Shown piece after piece: positions 47,376 through 57,812 of a stretch of DNA of 64,000 nucleotides. The notes under the pieces were generated by a model, which saw only the letters and a list, made by a program, of their open reading frames with translations, searched no databases and had not been told where the DNA came from. This stretch comes from Aralia elata (lineage: Eukaryota; Streptophyta; Magnoliopsida; Apiales; Araliaceae), in assembly GCA_034770075.1 (NCBI GenBank), contig CM068385.1, positions 59,462,939-59,526,938 of the forward strand. Direction: 5' to 3'. How positions within the stretch are numbered: position 1 is the stretch's first letter; every line of letters starts with the position of its first letter. The translations under genes were made by a program, and so were the position numbers.

Positions 47376-47383
47376 TATAAAAT
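47376..47383 (+). promoter_or_regulatory. Athila TATA box
   Basis: TATAAAAT in GCCTATAAAATCTG, with the same sequence at 57566-57573 in the 3' LTR. Confidence 0.6.
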
Positions 47384-47623
47384 CTGTAATTTGTACCACT
47401 AAATTTGTTTTAATTGTTTCATTAATAATTTTTAGACTATTTCATCACTAAAACCGCTTGTTTAAAGAGACCAAACTAATTACAAAATCGGTGTTTGTAG
47501 TCATAAATGCAATTCATTTCCTCGTGGGATCGATACTTTACTTACTTTATATTACTTGTGGATCGCGTGCACTTGCGTGTATGAGTTTTATTTGTTATAC
47601 ATACAAATATACCAACAAGTTTT

Positions 47624-47641
47624 TGGCGCCGTTGCCAGGGA
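47624..47641 (+). promoter_or_regulatory. Athila primer-binding site (tRNA-Asp type)
   Basis: TGGCGCCGTTGCCAGGGA starts six bases after the LTR. It is the tRNA-Asp-type site of Athila elements with one difference from the usual GCCGGGGA ending. Confidence 0.85.
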
Positions 47642-47767
47642 ATTGCAATTGCGTTTATAACTTTCATCAACAATTTAAATTAGATTGGTTTTAGTTAAAC
47701 AAATCTGTTCTTATCCTAATTCTATTTTATTTTCTTCTACATTGTGATAGGTACTCTTGAGTAGTGT

Positions 47768-50131
47768 ATGCATACTCGATCGAAGAATCCTAACCTATTG
47801 CCTTTTGTGGACAACATTGAAAAAAGGGTTCAACAATCAAGGAAGTGTGCTGAAAATACTCTGGAGGATCTAGAACAACCTCAACCTATGGCGGGCGAAG
47901 CACAAAAAGCCTTAAGAGATTATGCTACGCCAAGAATCAATGATTTGCAATCAAGTATCTCAAGGCCAGCCATAACAGCCAATTCCTTTGAAATCAAACC
48001 AGGGACAATCCACATGATCCAAAATTCTGTCCAATTCGGAGGAATGGTGGTTGATGACCCGAATGAGCACTTGATAAATTTCTTGGAGATATGTGATATA
48101 TTCAAATTCAGCGGGATCTCGGAAGATGCGGTGAGATTGCGGTTATTCCCATTCACATTGAGGGACAAAGCAAAGAGTTGGTTACACTCGCTACCACCCG
48201 GATCCATTACTACTTGGCAAGATTTGGCCCAGAAATTCTTAGCAAAGTTCTTCCCACCGGCTAAAACTGCTAAGTTGAGAAATGTCATATCCTCATATGA
48301 GCAACATCATGGAGAATCCTTGTACGAGACATGGGAGCGGTACAAGGAACTATTGAGAAAGTGCCCACATCACGGTTTGCCCCAATGGATGCAGCTGAAC
48401 ACATTTTACAATGGGTTGAATATTCAAACACGCGTAGGCATTGATGCAACTGCGGGTGGAGCATTCATGGGTAAAAACTATGACGAAGCTTATGAACTTT
48501 TGGAGACTATGGCTGCAAACAACTATCAATGGCCATCCTCCAGATCCACTCAACCAAAAGTGGCAGGGATACTAGAGGTTGACACAGCCACTTCACTTCA
48601 AGCCCAGATTTCAGCTATGGCCAAGAAGCTTGACAACATATGTGAAGGTAAAGGTCAACAAGTTTCCATGATTTGTGAGCTTTGTGCAGGTTCTCACGCT
48701 TCGGATCAATGTGCCATCAACGCTGAATCTGTGCACTTTGTGAGCAACTATCAGCGGCCAGCAAATCAATATCAGAACAACTACACTCCAGGGAATAGGA
48801 ACCACCCAAATTTCTCGTGGAGCAACCGTCAAGATAATTCACAAGCTCCAAAACCTCTCAATCCTCCGGGGTTCCACAGTCAGCAACAAGTCACAGCCAC
48901 AGATAGGAAGGTCGCTGAAATGAGTGAGAATTTGGAGAAATACATGGCCAAAACTGACAGGTTGGAGCAAGGCCAAACATTAGGCTTCAAGAATTTGGAA
49001 AATCAAATGAGTCAATTGTTCAGTTTGTTGTCTAGCAGACCTCAAGGGGCCCTCCCTAGCGATACAGAAGTCAATCCAAGGAGAAATGGGAAGGAGCAAT
49101 GCCAAGCTGTTACCACCAGAAGTGGAAAGCAGACCCTGCCAGACAGCGCAGCTGCGCCACTGTCACACGAGCAGACAGCGCAGCTGCGCCCTTCATCAGC
49201 ACTGGAACCTAGAGGCGCAGCTGCGCCCATTTTACAAAGGGGACCGGCGCAGCTGCGCCCCTCCCCAGAAACTGCCACTGCTGAAATTTTTGAAGAAGAA
49301 GAAAGCATTGAGAAATCTGAATCCCCACCCATAAAAAGCACAGAAAAAACTCAACCTTCCCCCACAAGGTATTATCCACCAGTTCCGTATCCTCAAAGGC
49401 AGCAAAAGCAGAAAATGGACAGGCAATTTTCTAAGTTTCTTGAAGTTTTCAAAAAGCTTCAAATCAATATACCATTTGCAGAAGCTTTAGAACAAATGCC
49501 AAGCTATGCTAAGTTCATGAAAACTATTCTGTCAAGAAAGAAGAAATTGCAAGATTTTGAAATTGTTGCTTTGACAGAGGAATGCAGTGCGGTATTACAA
49601 AGGAAGCTACCTCCAAAACTAAAGGATCCAGGCAGTTTCACCATTCCTTGCACCATTGGAGACCTGTCATTCAAGAAATGTTTATGTGATCTTGGTGCAA
49701 GCATTAATCTCATGCCATTGTCCGTCTTTACTCAGTTGGGATTACCAGCTCCCAAGCCAACAAATGTCTCTCTTCAGCTAGCAGATCGTTCAGTCACTTA
49801 TCTGAGAGGTATTGTGGAAGATGTCCTGGTTAAGGTTGATAAGTTCATTTTCCCAGCTGATTTCATAATCCTAGACTTTGAGGAGGACAAGGACATCCCC
49901 ATCATACTTGGGAGGCCATTTCTAGCTACCGGGAGAACTCTCATTGATGTACAAAAAGGAGAATTGACAATGAGGGTTCAAGACCAAGAGGTCACCTTTA
50001 ATGTCTTCAAAGCTATGAAATTTCCAACTGAGGAGGAAGAATGCTTCCGTGTTGACATCATTGAAGAAGCAATAACCGAGGAATTCATTAAGGCCACACA
50101 TAGGGACTTGCTTGAGCAGACACTAACATGA
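47768..50131 (+). CDS. Athila gag-protease
   Basis: 787 codons from the ATG at 47768 (M-H-T-R-S-K-N) to a TGA at 50129-50131. The gag core covers about residues 75-260 (D-P-N-E-H-L-I-N-F-L, W-L-H-S-L-P-P-G, F-P-P-A-K-T, E-T-W-E-R-Y-K-E-L-L). A knuckle C-E-L-C-A-G-S-H lies near residue 301. Residues about 455-500 are the palindrome-encoded linker. Protease follows with C-D-L-G-A-S-I-N-L-M-P (about residue 640) and I-L-G-R-P-F-L. The pol frame continues in the same frame after the TGA, so the break is a single stop in an otherwise open 1.8-kilocodon frame. Confidence 0.93.
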   Translation: MHTRSKNPNLLPFVDNIEKRVQQSRKCAENTLEDLEQPQPMAGEAQKALRDYATPRINDLQSSISRPAITANSFEIKPGTIHMIQNSVQFGGMVVDDPNEHLINFLEICDIFKFSGISEDAVRLRLFPFTLRDKAKSWLHSLPPGSITTWQDLAQKFLAKFFPPAKTAKLRNVISSYEQHHGESLYETWERYKELLRKCPHHGLPQWMQLNTFYNGLNIQTRVGIDATAGGAFMGKNYDEAYELLETMAANNYQWPSSRSTQPKVAGILEVDTATSLQAQISAMAKKLDNICEGKGQQVSMICELCAGSHASDQCAINAESVHFVSNYQRPANQYQNNYTPGNRNHPNFSWSNRQDNSQAPKPLNPPGFHSQQQVTATDRKVAEMSENLEKYMAKTDRLEQGQTLGFKNLENQMSQLFSLLSSRPQGALPSDTEVNPRRNGKEQCQAVTTRSGKQTLPDSAAAPLSHEQTAQLRPSSALEPRGAAAPILQRGPAQLRPSPETATAEIFEEEESIEKSESPPIKSTEKTQPSPTRYYPPVPYPQRQQKQKMDRQFSKFLEVFKKLQINIPFAEALEQMPSYAKFMKTILSRKKKLQDFEIVALTEECSAVLQRKLPPKLKDPGSFTIPCTIGDLSFKKCLCDLGASINLMPLSVFTQLGLPAPKPTNVSLQLADRSVTYLRGIVEDVLVKVDKFIFPADFIILDFEEDKDIPIILGRPFLATGRTLIDVQKGELTMRVQDQEVTFNVFKAMKFPTEEEECFRVDIIEEAITEEFIKATHRDLLEQTLT
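49146..49259 (+). repeat. Four GC palindromes inside Athila gag
   Basis: GCGCAGCTGCGC copies lie at 49146-49157, 49178-49189, 49215-49226 and 49247-49258; spacing 32, 37 and 32 bp. They are read in two frames: as A-A-A-P (copies 1 and 3) and as A-Q-L-R-P (copies 2 and 4). The last pair with its spacer (TTTTACAAAGGGG) nearly repeats the first LTR pair. Confidence 0.95.
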
Positions 50132-53100
50132 GACATCGACTTGGATGAACTCGAGAACTGTGAGTATGCTCATTTTCTAGATGCAATACCCAGGATGGCA
50201 AGATTCAAGGTGCCTATTGAGCCCTTGAAAAGCTCAAATGATGCCTCATTTCAATTAAAACCATCTAGTGAGGTACCTCCTAAACTCGATCTCAAACCCC
50301 TGCCCAGTCATCTCAGGTATGCATTCCTAGGCATTTCAGATACATTACCTGTCATTATTTCCTCTGCACTAACATCCTTGCAGGAAGACAAACTGATAAG
50401 AATCCTCAGAGAATTCCAAGGGGCTATTGGATGGACCATTGCAGACATAAAAGGAATCAGCCCCGCATTTTGCATGCACAAAATCCTGATGGAAGATGAC
50501 AGCAAGCCTACCATAGAGCATCAAAGAAGGCTGAATCCTATCATGAAAGAAGTGGTGAAAACAGAAATTCTGAAATGGCTAGATGCCGGAATCATTTATC
50601 CCATTTCTGACAGTCCATGGGTGAGCCCAGTGCAGTGTGTACCCAAGAAGGGAGGAATAACTGTGGTAAAAAATGAGAACAACGAGCTAATACCAACCCG
50701 AACAGTCACGGGGTGGAGAGTTTGCATGGATTATCGAAAGCTCAACAAAGCCACAAGGAAAGGTCACTTCCCACTCCCATTCATTGATCAAATGTTGGAC
50801 AGGCTTGCAGGGCATGATTACTACTGTTTGCTTGACGGATATTCTGGATATAATCAAATTGCCATCGCTCCTGAGGATCAAGAAAAGACCACTTTTACTT
50901 GCCCTTATGGAACTTTTGCTTTCAGGCGAATGTCTTTTGGTCTATGTAATGCTCCTGCCACATTTCAGCGATGCATGATGGCAATATTTTCTGACATGGT
51001 GGAAATCAACATGGAGGTCTTCATGGATGACTTCTCAGTGTTCGGAAATTCCTTTGACAGCTGTCTTGAGAATTTAGTCATGGTATTGAAGAGATGCGTG
51101 GAAACAAATCTTGTGCTTAATTGGGAGAAATGTCACTTCATGGTTCATGAAGGAATAATTTTGGGTCACAAAGTCTCAGCCAAAGGTTTGGAGGTGGACA
51201 AAGCAAAGTTGGAAACTATCGAGAAATTGCCTCCACCAACTTCTGTAAAGGGAGTTCGAAGTTTTTTGGGCCATGCTGGATTCTATCGGAGATTTATCAA
51301 AGACTTCTCCAAAATCACAAAACCCCTGTGCAATCTATTGGAAAAAGACGTTTCGTTTCTATTCGATGAAAATTGCTTAGCAGCATTTGAGTTGTTGAAA
51401 CAGAAATTGACAACAGCACCTGTGATAGTGGCACCGGATTGGTCTCTTCCATTTGAGCTTATGTGTGATGCTAGTGACTACGCTGTGGGCGTGGTATTGG
51501 GACAGCGCAGAGACAAGGTTCTACATGCAGTCTACTATGCTAGCAAAACGCTTTCGGAGGCCCAAATGAATTACACCACCACCGAGAAGGAACTACTCGC
51601 GGTTGTCTATGCATTCGACAAGTTCCGATCCTATCTCATTGGAACAAAGGTGGTGGTGTACACTGATCATGCATCAATTCGGTATTTGATCTCAAAGAAA
51701 GATGCTAAGCCTAGATTAATCAGATGGATCCTTTTGCTCCAAGAGTTTGACTTGGAAATTAAGGACAAGAAAGGTACGGAAAATCTGGTAGCCGATCATC
51801 TTTCCAGATTGGACAATCCGGATTTAGAGAGCAAAGAGAAGGTTGAAATAAACGATTGCTTCCCTGATGAGCAGCTATTTGCAGTCATATCTGAAATCCC
51901 ATGGTTCGCTGATATTGTCAACTATCTTGTGAGTCATGTGCTACCACCGGATCTAACTTCTCAGCAGAGGAAGAAATTTTTGCATGATACAAAGAGATAC
52001 ATGTGGGATGAGCCTTACTTGTTCAAACAATGCACAAATCTTGTGATCCGAAGATGCATCCCCGATGTTGAGAGTACCAGTATATTACATGCATGTCATT
52101 CTTCTCTGTATGGTGGCCATTATAGAACGCAGAGAACAGCAGCAAAGGTACTTCAGGCCGGATTTTATTGGCCCGCCTTGTTCAAAGATGCCCACCACTT
52201 CATAAAGAATTGTGATCGATGCCAACGGGTGGGCAACATCTCCAACCGTAATGAAATGCCACTAAATGTGATCTTGGAGGTGGAGATCTTTGACGTATGG
52301 GGCATAGACTTCATGGGACCATTTCCATCATCCTGCAACAATCTCTATATCCTTCTAGCGGTTGATTACGTGTCCAAATGGGTGGAAGCTTCGGCGTTAC
52401 CAACCAATGATGCTAGGGTGGTTTTGAGGTTCCTACAAAAAAACATTTTTACTAGATTTGGCACTCCTCGGGCGATCATTAGTGATGAGGGGAGCCATTT
52501 TTGCAACAAACAGATCACAGCTCTCTTGGCCAAATATGGAGTAAGACACAGGATTGCCACTGCCTACCATCCACAGACAAATGGTCAAGCCGAAGTATCC
52601 AACCGAGAGGTAAAAAGAATTCTGGAAAAGATTGTTAATCCTACCAGAAAAGATTGGTCTCTAAAGCTAGATGAAGCCTTGTGGGCTTATCGAACGGCAT
52701 ATAAGGCACCTCTCGGCATGTCTCCTTATCACATAGTTTATGGAAAGGCTTGTCATCTACCGGTCGAATTAGAGCACAAAGCTTACTGGGCTATCAAAAA
52801 GTTGAATTTCGACCTATCGGCAGCGGGAGAGAGGCGACTCCTCCAGCTCAATGAACTTGATGAATTCCGTCTACAAGCCTATGAGAACTCCAAACTGTAC
52901 AAGGAGAAGGTAAAGAGATGGCACGACCGAAAAATCATCGAGAGAAAATTTGAACCTGGCCAAGCGGTCTTACTATTCAACTCCAGGCTCAAGTTATTCC
53001 CGGGAAAGCTCAAATCCCGATGGTCGGGTCCCTTTACCATCACTGTTGTGTTTCCACATGGAGCCATCGAGATTGTTGGAATGGACAGCGAGCAACCCTT

Positions 53101-53185
53101 CAAGGTTAATGGCCAAAGATTGAAGCACTATTGGGGAGGCGAATTTGATCGCCAAAAATCCTCAGTTGACCTGGCCATGGATTGA
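50132..53185 (+). CDS. Athila pol: reverse transcriptase, RNase H, integrase
   Basis: The frame is open from the gag TGA to the stop at 53185, with no ATG needed since it continues gag-protease. [13 protein letters not shown] and catalytic F-M-D-D (near 51020). RNase [10 protein letters not shown] (near 51463), T-E-K-E-L (near 51585), Y-T-D-H (near 51660). Integrase: zinc block H-S-S-L-Y-G-G-H...C-D-R-C, catalytic Asp in W-G-I-D-F-M-G-P (52300), Asp in I-S-D-E-G-S-H-F (52480) and Glu in N-G-Q-A-E-V-S-N (52590). All catalytic residues are present. It encodes the copying and insertion enzymes. Only the upstream TGA would stop its production. Confidence 0.93.
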   Translation, partial: DIDLDELENCEYAHFLDAIPRMARFKVPIEPLKSSNDASFQLKPSSEVPPKLDLKPLPSHLRYAFLGISDTLPVIISSALTSLQEDKLIRILREFQGAIGWTIADIKGISPAFCMHKILMEDDSKPTIEHQRRLNPIMKEVVKTEILKWLDAGIIYPISDSPWVSPVQCVPKKGGITVVKNENNELIPTRTVTGWRVCMDYRKLNKATRKGHFPLPFIDQMLDRLAGHDYYCLLDGYSGYNQIAIAPEDQEKTTFTCPYGTFAFRRMSFGLCNAPATFQRCMMAIFSDMVEINMEVFMDDFSVFGNSFDSCLENLVMVLKRCVETNLVLNWEKCHFMVHEGIILGHKVSAKGLEVDKAKLETIEKLPPPTSVKGVRSFLGHAGFYRRFIKDFSKITKPLCNLLEKDVSFLFDENCLAAFELLKQKLTTAPVIVAPDWSLPFELMCDASDYAVGVVLGQRRDKVLHAVYYASKTLSEAQMNYTTTEKELLAVVYAFDKFRSYLIGTKVVVYTDHASIRYLISKKDAKPRLIRWILLLQEFDLEIKDKKGTENLVADHLSRLDNPDLESKEKVEINDCFPDEQLFAVISEIPWFADIVNYLVSHVLPPDLTSQQRKKFLHDTKRYMWDEPYLFKQCTNLVIRRCIPDVESTSILHACHSSLYGGHYRTQRTAAKVLQAGFYWPALFKDAHHFIKNCDRCQRVGNISNRNEMPLNVILEVEIFDVWGIDFMGPFPSSCNNLYILLAVDYVSKWVEASALPTNDARVVLRFLQKNIFTRFGTPRAIISDEGSHFCNKQITALLAKYGVRHRIATAYHPQTNGQAEVSNREVKRILEKIVNPTRKDWSLKLDEALWAYRTAYKAPLGMSPYHIVYGKACHLPVELEHKAYWAIKKLNFDLSAAGERRLLQLNELDEFRLQAYENSKLYKEKVKRWHDRKIIERKFEPGQAVLLFNSRLKLFPGKLKSRWSGPFTITVVFPHGAIEIVGMDSEQPFKVNGQRLKHYWGGEFDRQKSSVDLAMD

Positions 53186-53374
53186 GCATCAATGAGAGTC
53201 GAGCTAACCGACTTTAAAACAAAGCGCTCCTCGGGAGGCAACCCGAGATTACTTTTATTACTTCTATTATTGTGTGATTTTTATTTAGTTTGTGTAATTT
53301 CATTTTAACATGCGTGTTTGTTTTTATTTCAGGTGTCTAATTTTGCCCTCAAGCGTTTGACTTGATCACACTTT

Positions 53375-53389
53375 GAGTTTGGGGGTGTA
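53375..53389 (+). other. Polypurine-tract-like motif, copy 1
   Basis: GAGTTTGGGGGTGTA lies shortly after pol. It resembles the true polypurine tract at 56140-56154; other copies are at 55025-55039 and 55497-55511. Confidence 0.6.
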
Positions 53390-53458
53390 TCCTTCCATTG
53401 CAACACTTGCCGTTGTTTAGAGAGTGAAAAATTTTCTTTCCAGGATTCCTGAGCTCCA

Positions 53459-53658
53459 GCGCAGCTGCGCCCCCTCTTCAGTTCATTATCGGCGCAGCTG
53501 CGCCGGGCCGCCCTTGCATGCAACATCTGAGCACCTGCGCAGCTGCGCCTCACCATCAGTTCATTTCCGGCGCAGCTGCGCCGATGTCCGCCTGAGCCAA
53601 ACCTGAAGCTCAGCGCAGCTGCGCCCCCTTCCCAGTACAACTGCGGCGCAGCTGCACC
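53459..53658 (+). repeat. Six GC palindromes between Athila pol and ORF3
   Basis: GCGCAGCTGCGC-type copies are centred near 53464, 53497, 53542, 53575, 53618 and 53651: three pairs, each 33 bp apart, with 43-45 bp between pairs. Pair spacers are similar (CAGTTCATTATCGG, CAGTTCATTTCCGG). The last copy has one G-to-A change. Confidence 0.95.
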
Positions 53659-53824
53659 GATCGCGGAATTTTTTTTTATAAATAGTCGGTCCCCATCAGT
53701 CACAATCATCAAACCCTAACTGATTCTCTAGCAGCAACACAAAACCCTCTCCTCTCATCCCTACCCACTCTCTCAAAACCCTAACTACCTACACTCTTCC
53801 TTCAAACCCTAATCACATACCACC

Positions 53825-54886
53825 ATGCCGAAGCGCGCACGCACTCCCCAACCTTCCTCTTCCAGCAGCAGCGGATCCGAATCTACTGGTGGTGGCATCA
53901 ATACTCTGGATGCCACCAAATTTGTCAATCTATCTGCACAACATTACTACTGGGAGGTGCTTAGCGTCAAATCCTTCATACCAGAGAGGGGTTTGAAGCC
54001 CAAAGCACAGGATGGGCGTATTCTTGACCAAATCCGGCGTTTGGGTTGGTTGTTATTCATTGAGACACCGAGGTCAGCCCCGATAGCCATTGTTCACGAG
54101 TTCTATGCCAACGCCCGGGAAACACAGAATGGGATTTCCTTCGTGCGGGGCAAGCAGGTATCCTATTCGGCACAGGCAATCAATGAACTTTTTCGCCTAC
54201 CATCTGCTACTGCTGACGCCACCGACTGGGTGGTACATGAACGCTACGAAACCGACCTTGATGCGTTGATGCATGAGATGTGCCAGCCGGGCACGCAGTG
54301 GAAGACTCAGCCAGGCACCACCTTGAAGGTGCACTTCCCTCAGACCGCGCTAAACAGATTTGCCAAGGCGTGGTACGCCTTCATTTGCGCGAGTATCTTG
54401 CCGACCACCCATCATCAGGACGTGACACGGGACCGCGCGGTACTCTTGCACCGTATTCTGCATGGAGGCAGCATCGACGTGGGATATATCATCAACCAGT
54501 CCATGCTTCGTTTCATGCGGGCTGTCACTTCCGGTGCCATTCCACACGCCTCGATCATCACATGCCTATGCCTAGCGGCAAACGTGGAATGGGGCGAGGA
54601 GGCTCTCCAGCTGCCTATGCGAGACATCGATAGCGCCACGATCCGAAAATATAATGTTTGGCGCGGTGGAGAGTCCCGGCCTAATGGGTTGGGTTTTATT
54701 GTGGCTGATGAGGTGGAGGAGGCCAGTGAGGAGGGCATGCCTGCCCCGCCAGTGCAGCAGAGGGGCGTCAGTGGACATGAGCGCGACATGCGCCGCCTGC
54801 AGCGCCGCATGGACGCGTTGCACACGAGCTTCAGGGATTACAGCGTCTCCTTCGCAGGTGCACTATCGGAGGCGTTCAGTCAGTAG
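53825..54886 (+). CDS. Athila ORF3 (plant transposon protein)
   Basis: 353 codons from an ATG at 53825. Residues 10-30 are serine-rich. The core (about 30-285) has Y-W-E-V-L, F-V-R-G-K-Q-V-S-Y, A-I-N-E-L-F-R-L-P, F-A-K-A-W-Y-A-F-I and A-A-N-V-E-W-G, matching the putative plant transposon protein family found in this slot of many Athila elements (recalled, not searched). There is no signal peptide or membrane helix, so the old label env-like is not supported here. The C-terminus (R-D-M-R-R-L-Q-R-R-M) may be a coiled coil. After the TAG at 54884-54886 the same frame stays open another 28 codons, so the end may be slightly truncated. Confidence 0.85.
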   Translation: MPKRARTPQPSSSSSSGSESTGGGINTLDATKFVNLSAQHYYWEVLSVKSFIPERGLKPKAQDGRILDQIRRLGWLLFIETPRSAPIAIVHEFYANARETQNGISFVRGKQVSYSAQAINELFRLPSATADATDWVVHERYETDLDALMHEMCQPGTQWKTQPGTTLKVHFPQTALNRFAKAWYAFICASILPTTHHQDVTRDRAVLLHRILHGGSIDVGYIINQSMLRFMRAVTSGAIPHASIITCLCLAANVEWGEEALQLPMRDIDSATIRKYNVWRGGESRPNGLGFIVADEVEEASEEGMPAPPVQQRGVSGHERDMRRLQRRMDALHTSFRDYSVSFAGALSEAFSQ

Positions 54887-56139
54887 GGGGTCCACATTGA
54901 GTTTCCCACATTCGGCTCCGGCATCCCTTATCCTCCGCCCGACTCGCCGCCGAGTGGCGCCGAGGACGCTTCTTAGGGGAGTACTCTTTACCCTATTATC
55001 TCCAATGAGGACATTGCATATTTTAAGTTTGGGGGTATTAGGCTTGCCTTGTTATTTTATGAATGCTTTAAATTATCTGTGTTTATTATTAGTTATTTGC
55101 TTTCTTGTTATTTATTGTCATTTTAGGTATTTGTTTCCTTATTTTCGTATAAAAAAAAATATATATATATATATACTAATGGTGAATTTCGCATGCATAT
55201 CATATCACATCATGTAGTTTAGTTGCATGATCCTCTTATTTTGATTAATATGCATCCCCACATGCCTATGATGATAACTTTTTGATTTTGCTAACTGTTA
55301 AGACTTTGGGTCGGATGCCATGATACATTGCAACTCTTGTCTTGCGTTTGCTGTGATAAAACCGGTTTGCACGTTCTCAGTAGTTTTCTAACTAAGTAGC
55401 CCAAAGATTCGCATAATTGAGTTCTGGAGAGAATTAGTTGTGTTTTTAATGATTGTGGCAATTGTGGGAAATATTAGTTGAAATCACACGTGTTCAAGTT
55501 TGGGGGAGTACTTAGTAGAGTATTTATGCAACGAAATGGAGCGTAAAACGCATTCGTTGATATAAAAAAAAATGTGTGTTAATAAAGACTTGGTCAGCTT
55601 AGTTTTGTGGCCTTTGATATTCGAGTAAGTACACCCTAGGGGATGTCTCTACACCTAGCGCCCTAAGACCAATTGGTTTGGGAGTCGTTGGCCGAAAGCT
55701 CGTTACATGGGTATCATTGAATAGCCTAAGGGAACTAGGCATTGCACGACCAAGCGTCATGATCCGAATAATGTCTAAGTCGATCCCCACATTTTGAACA
55801 TAGCGTGGTTTTAACTATATTTACCCCAATTGTCTTTTAGAGGTTCGATTATATAAATTTTCCCTAAGAAACATATTATGAGAATCGATTGGGATTACCA
55901 TAGTTTGATGATTGCTGCACACACACACACACTTTATCATTCACCACGGAATTTGAGTTGCACGGATATCACGGTACACGGACCAAGTTTTGATGTGTCG
56001 CTAGATTCTTCTGAGGCAAATCTTGTGGATTGCTTGCTAATTGATGAGGGTCATGGTGCATTCTTATTTCATTGCATTCATTTTTGCATTCATGTTTGCA
56101 TTCATTTCGTTGTATTAGCTTGAGGACAAGCAACAATTC
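54887..56139 (+). other. Athila 3' untranslated region
   Basis: 1.25 kb without a credible ORF. It holds polypurine-like motifs at 55025-55039 and 55497-55511, an A9(TA)n run at 55149-55175, and a CA microsatellite at 55919-55932. Confidence 0.8.
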
Positions 56140-56154
56140 AAGTTTGGGGGTATT
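56140..56154 (+). promoter_or_regulatory. Athila polypurine tract
   Basis: AAGTTTGGGGGTATT lies directly before the 3' LTR and after GAGGACAAGCAACAATTC, the typical Athila 3' end. Confidence 0.85.
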
Positions 56155-57807
56155 TGATAAGTAGGTTTCATACCTACTTATTGGATACTATTTGGTTTCA
56201 TTTGATGCTTTTCTAATAGCTATCTAGTGTAAATTCATGCATTTCCCCATCTCGTTCGGTTTTTGATTCACTAGCCTCATTATACGGCTTTTGCATTGTT
56301 TTTGGTAATTTTGGCTCGGGGTGTTGTGCATTCGTGGATGGGTGCTATTTGATTGTTTGTTGCTTGTGCAGATCATAACAGTTGAGAAATTATGCAATAG
56401 CAGCACTGCAGCAAACTGGCACCCGGCGCAGCTGCGCCCCTTTTACAAAGGGCGCCGGCGCAGCTGCGCCCGTCCTGCTCATTCCATGCCCCCGGCGCAG
56501 CTGCGCCCCTCCTGTTCCTGCGGTGCCTCTCCTGCGCAGCTGCGCCCCTATTGCAAAGGAGGGCTGCGCAGCTGCGCCCGTCGCCAGCCGCCCATGCAAC
56601 ACGTTCCATCCAGCGAAGCAGCATTATCCAGAAATCATGCAATGCCAGATTTTGAGGGATCAGTGGGTTTAGTTTTTATTAGTGGGAATAATAATAAGTC
56701 AAAAAAAGACAATTTATGCTTGTATTATTAGCCAATTGAGAATTTAATTTTGGTAGTGCTGCTCCTACACGAAAATAGATTAGTTACTGCATTCTAGCTT
56801 CAAACTTGGAAATCATCAGCTGAGCATAATTTGCATTTGGGAACTGAAGAATGGAGCTATATGGATGCTGAATTGGAGATTGGGAGCAAGAAATCAACTA
56901 TCTACACAACTTGGAAAATCATCAGAAGTTGCAGAACGGAACAGGGAGCTTGAATATTTTCTATTTTTGATTAATTTTCCTATTCTGTAATTATGATGAT
57001 GAACCAATTGTGCATGATGAACTCTATTATTGTTATTATGAACTAAATTTAACTCTTGGGGATTATAATGGATCTTTTGCATGATTAAGAATTGAAGTGC
57101 TTCCTTATTTTTACTAGTTGGTTGTGAAATGAATGTCTAGCATAATCTATACTCCATGTTTAATTGCTTGATCACCAATTACTGTGATAATTTATATGGA
57201 ATTGAGAAAGGAAGTATAAATTAAGATCTCATTATGCTAGCATATGTTCATAATTATTACATTCCTCGTGAAATTATGTTTCGTGCTTAGGATAGAGATA
57301 TACCGAAGCACCATGTGTGGTCATTTGAAAACTTGTTCTTAAACCCGTTTGATTGTAATTCACATAGAAATATAGTGCGTTAGTCATCTAGGGTGTTCAC
57401 ATTCATTCTATCAATTGTGGATTAAGTGTGATATGGGTACGGTGCATCGAGAGATGGCCATATTTTACTTTCGTGTTTTCGACCAACATTCCATAATAAC
57501 CAACTAGCAACAATAGGAAGCATGGAAATCTAAATCTGCATTAAGTGAAATTATAATCCCAAGCCTATAAAATCTGTAATTTGTACCACTAAATTTGTTT
57601 TAATTGTTTCATTAATAATTATTAGACTATTTCATCACTAAAACCGCTTGTTTAAAGAGACCAAACTAATTACAAAATCGGTGTTTGTAGTCATAAATGC
57701 AATTCATTTTCTCGTGGGATCGATACTTTACTTACTTTATATTACTTGTGGATCGCGTGCACTTGCGTGTATGAGTTTTATTTGTTATACATACAAATAT
57801 ACCAACA
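56155..57807 (+). repeat. Athila 3' LTR
   Basis: 1653 bp. Palindromes lie at 56425-56438, 56457-56470, 56494-56507, 56533-56546 and 56565-56578, all unchanged from the 5' LTR. By-eye differences to the 5' LTR include 45996-45997, 46201-region G/A, one extra G near 57059 and about seven single bases. Confidence 0.96.
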
Positions 57808-57812
57808 TATGG

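Larger units (their letters stand above)
45966..47617 (+). repeat. Athila 5' LTR
   Basis: 1652 bp. Five GC palindromes lie at 46236-46389. A TATA box (TATAAAAT) lies at 47376-47383, 235 bp before the end, which leaves the palindromes in U3. Confidence 0.96.
45966..57807 (+). mobile_element. Complete Athila-type Ty3/gypsy element
   Basis: LTRs at 45966-47617 and 56155-57807, both TGATAAGT...ACCAACA, are flanked by the TATGG duplication. The tRNA-Asp-type primer-binding site, single-frame gag-pol, third ORF and GTTTGGGGG polypurine tract are Athila features. Length is 11.84 kb. About 10 substitutions and one 1-base gap separate the LTRs. It lies in the leader of Retand, on the opposite strand. 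Confidence 0.96.

Noticed and set aside
53825..54886. Athila ORF3 as an envelope gene
   Set aside because: No signal peptide, membrane helix or cleavage site is seen; it fits the plant transposon protein family better.
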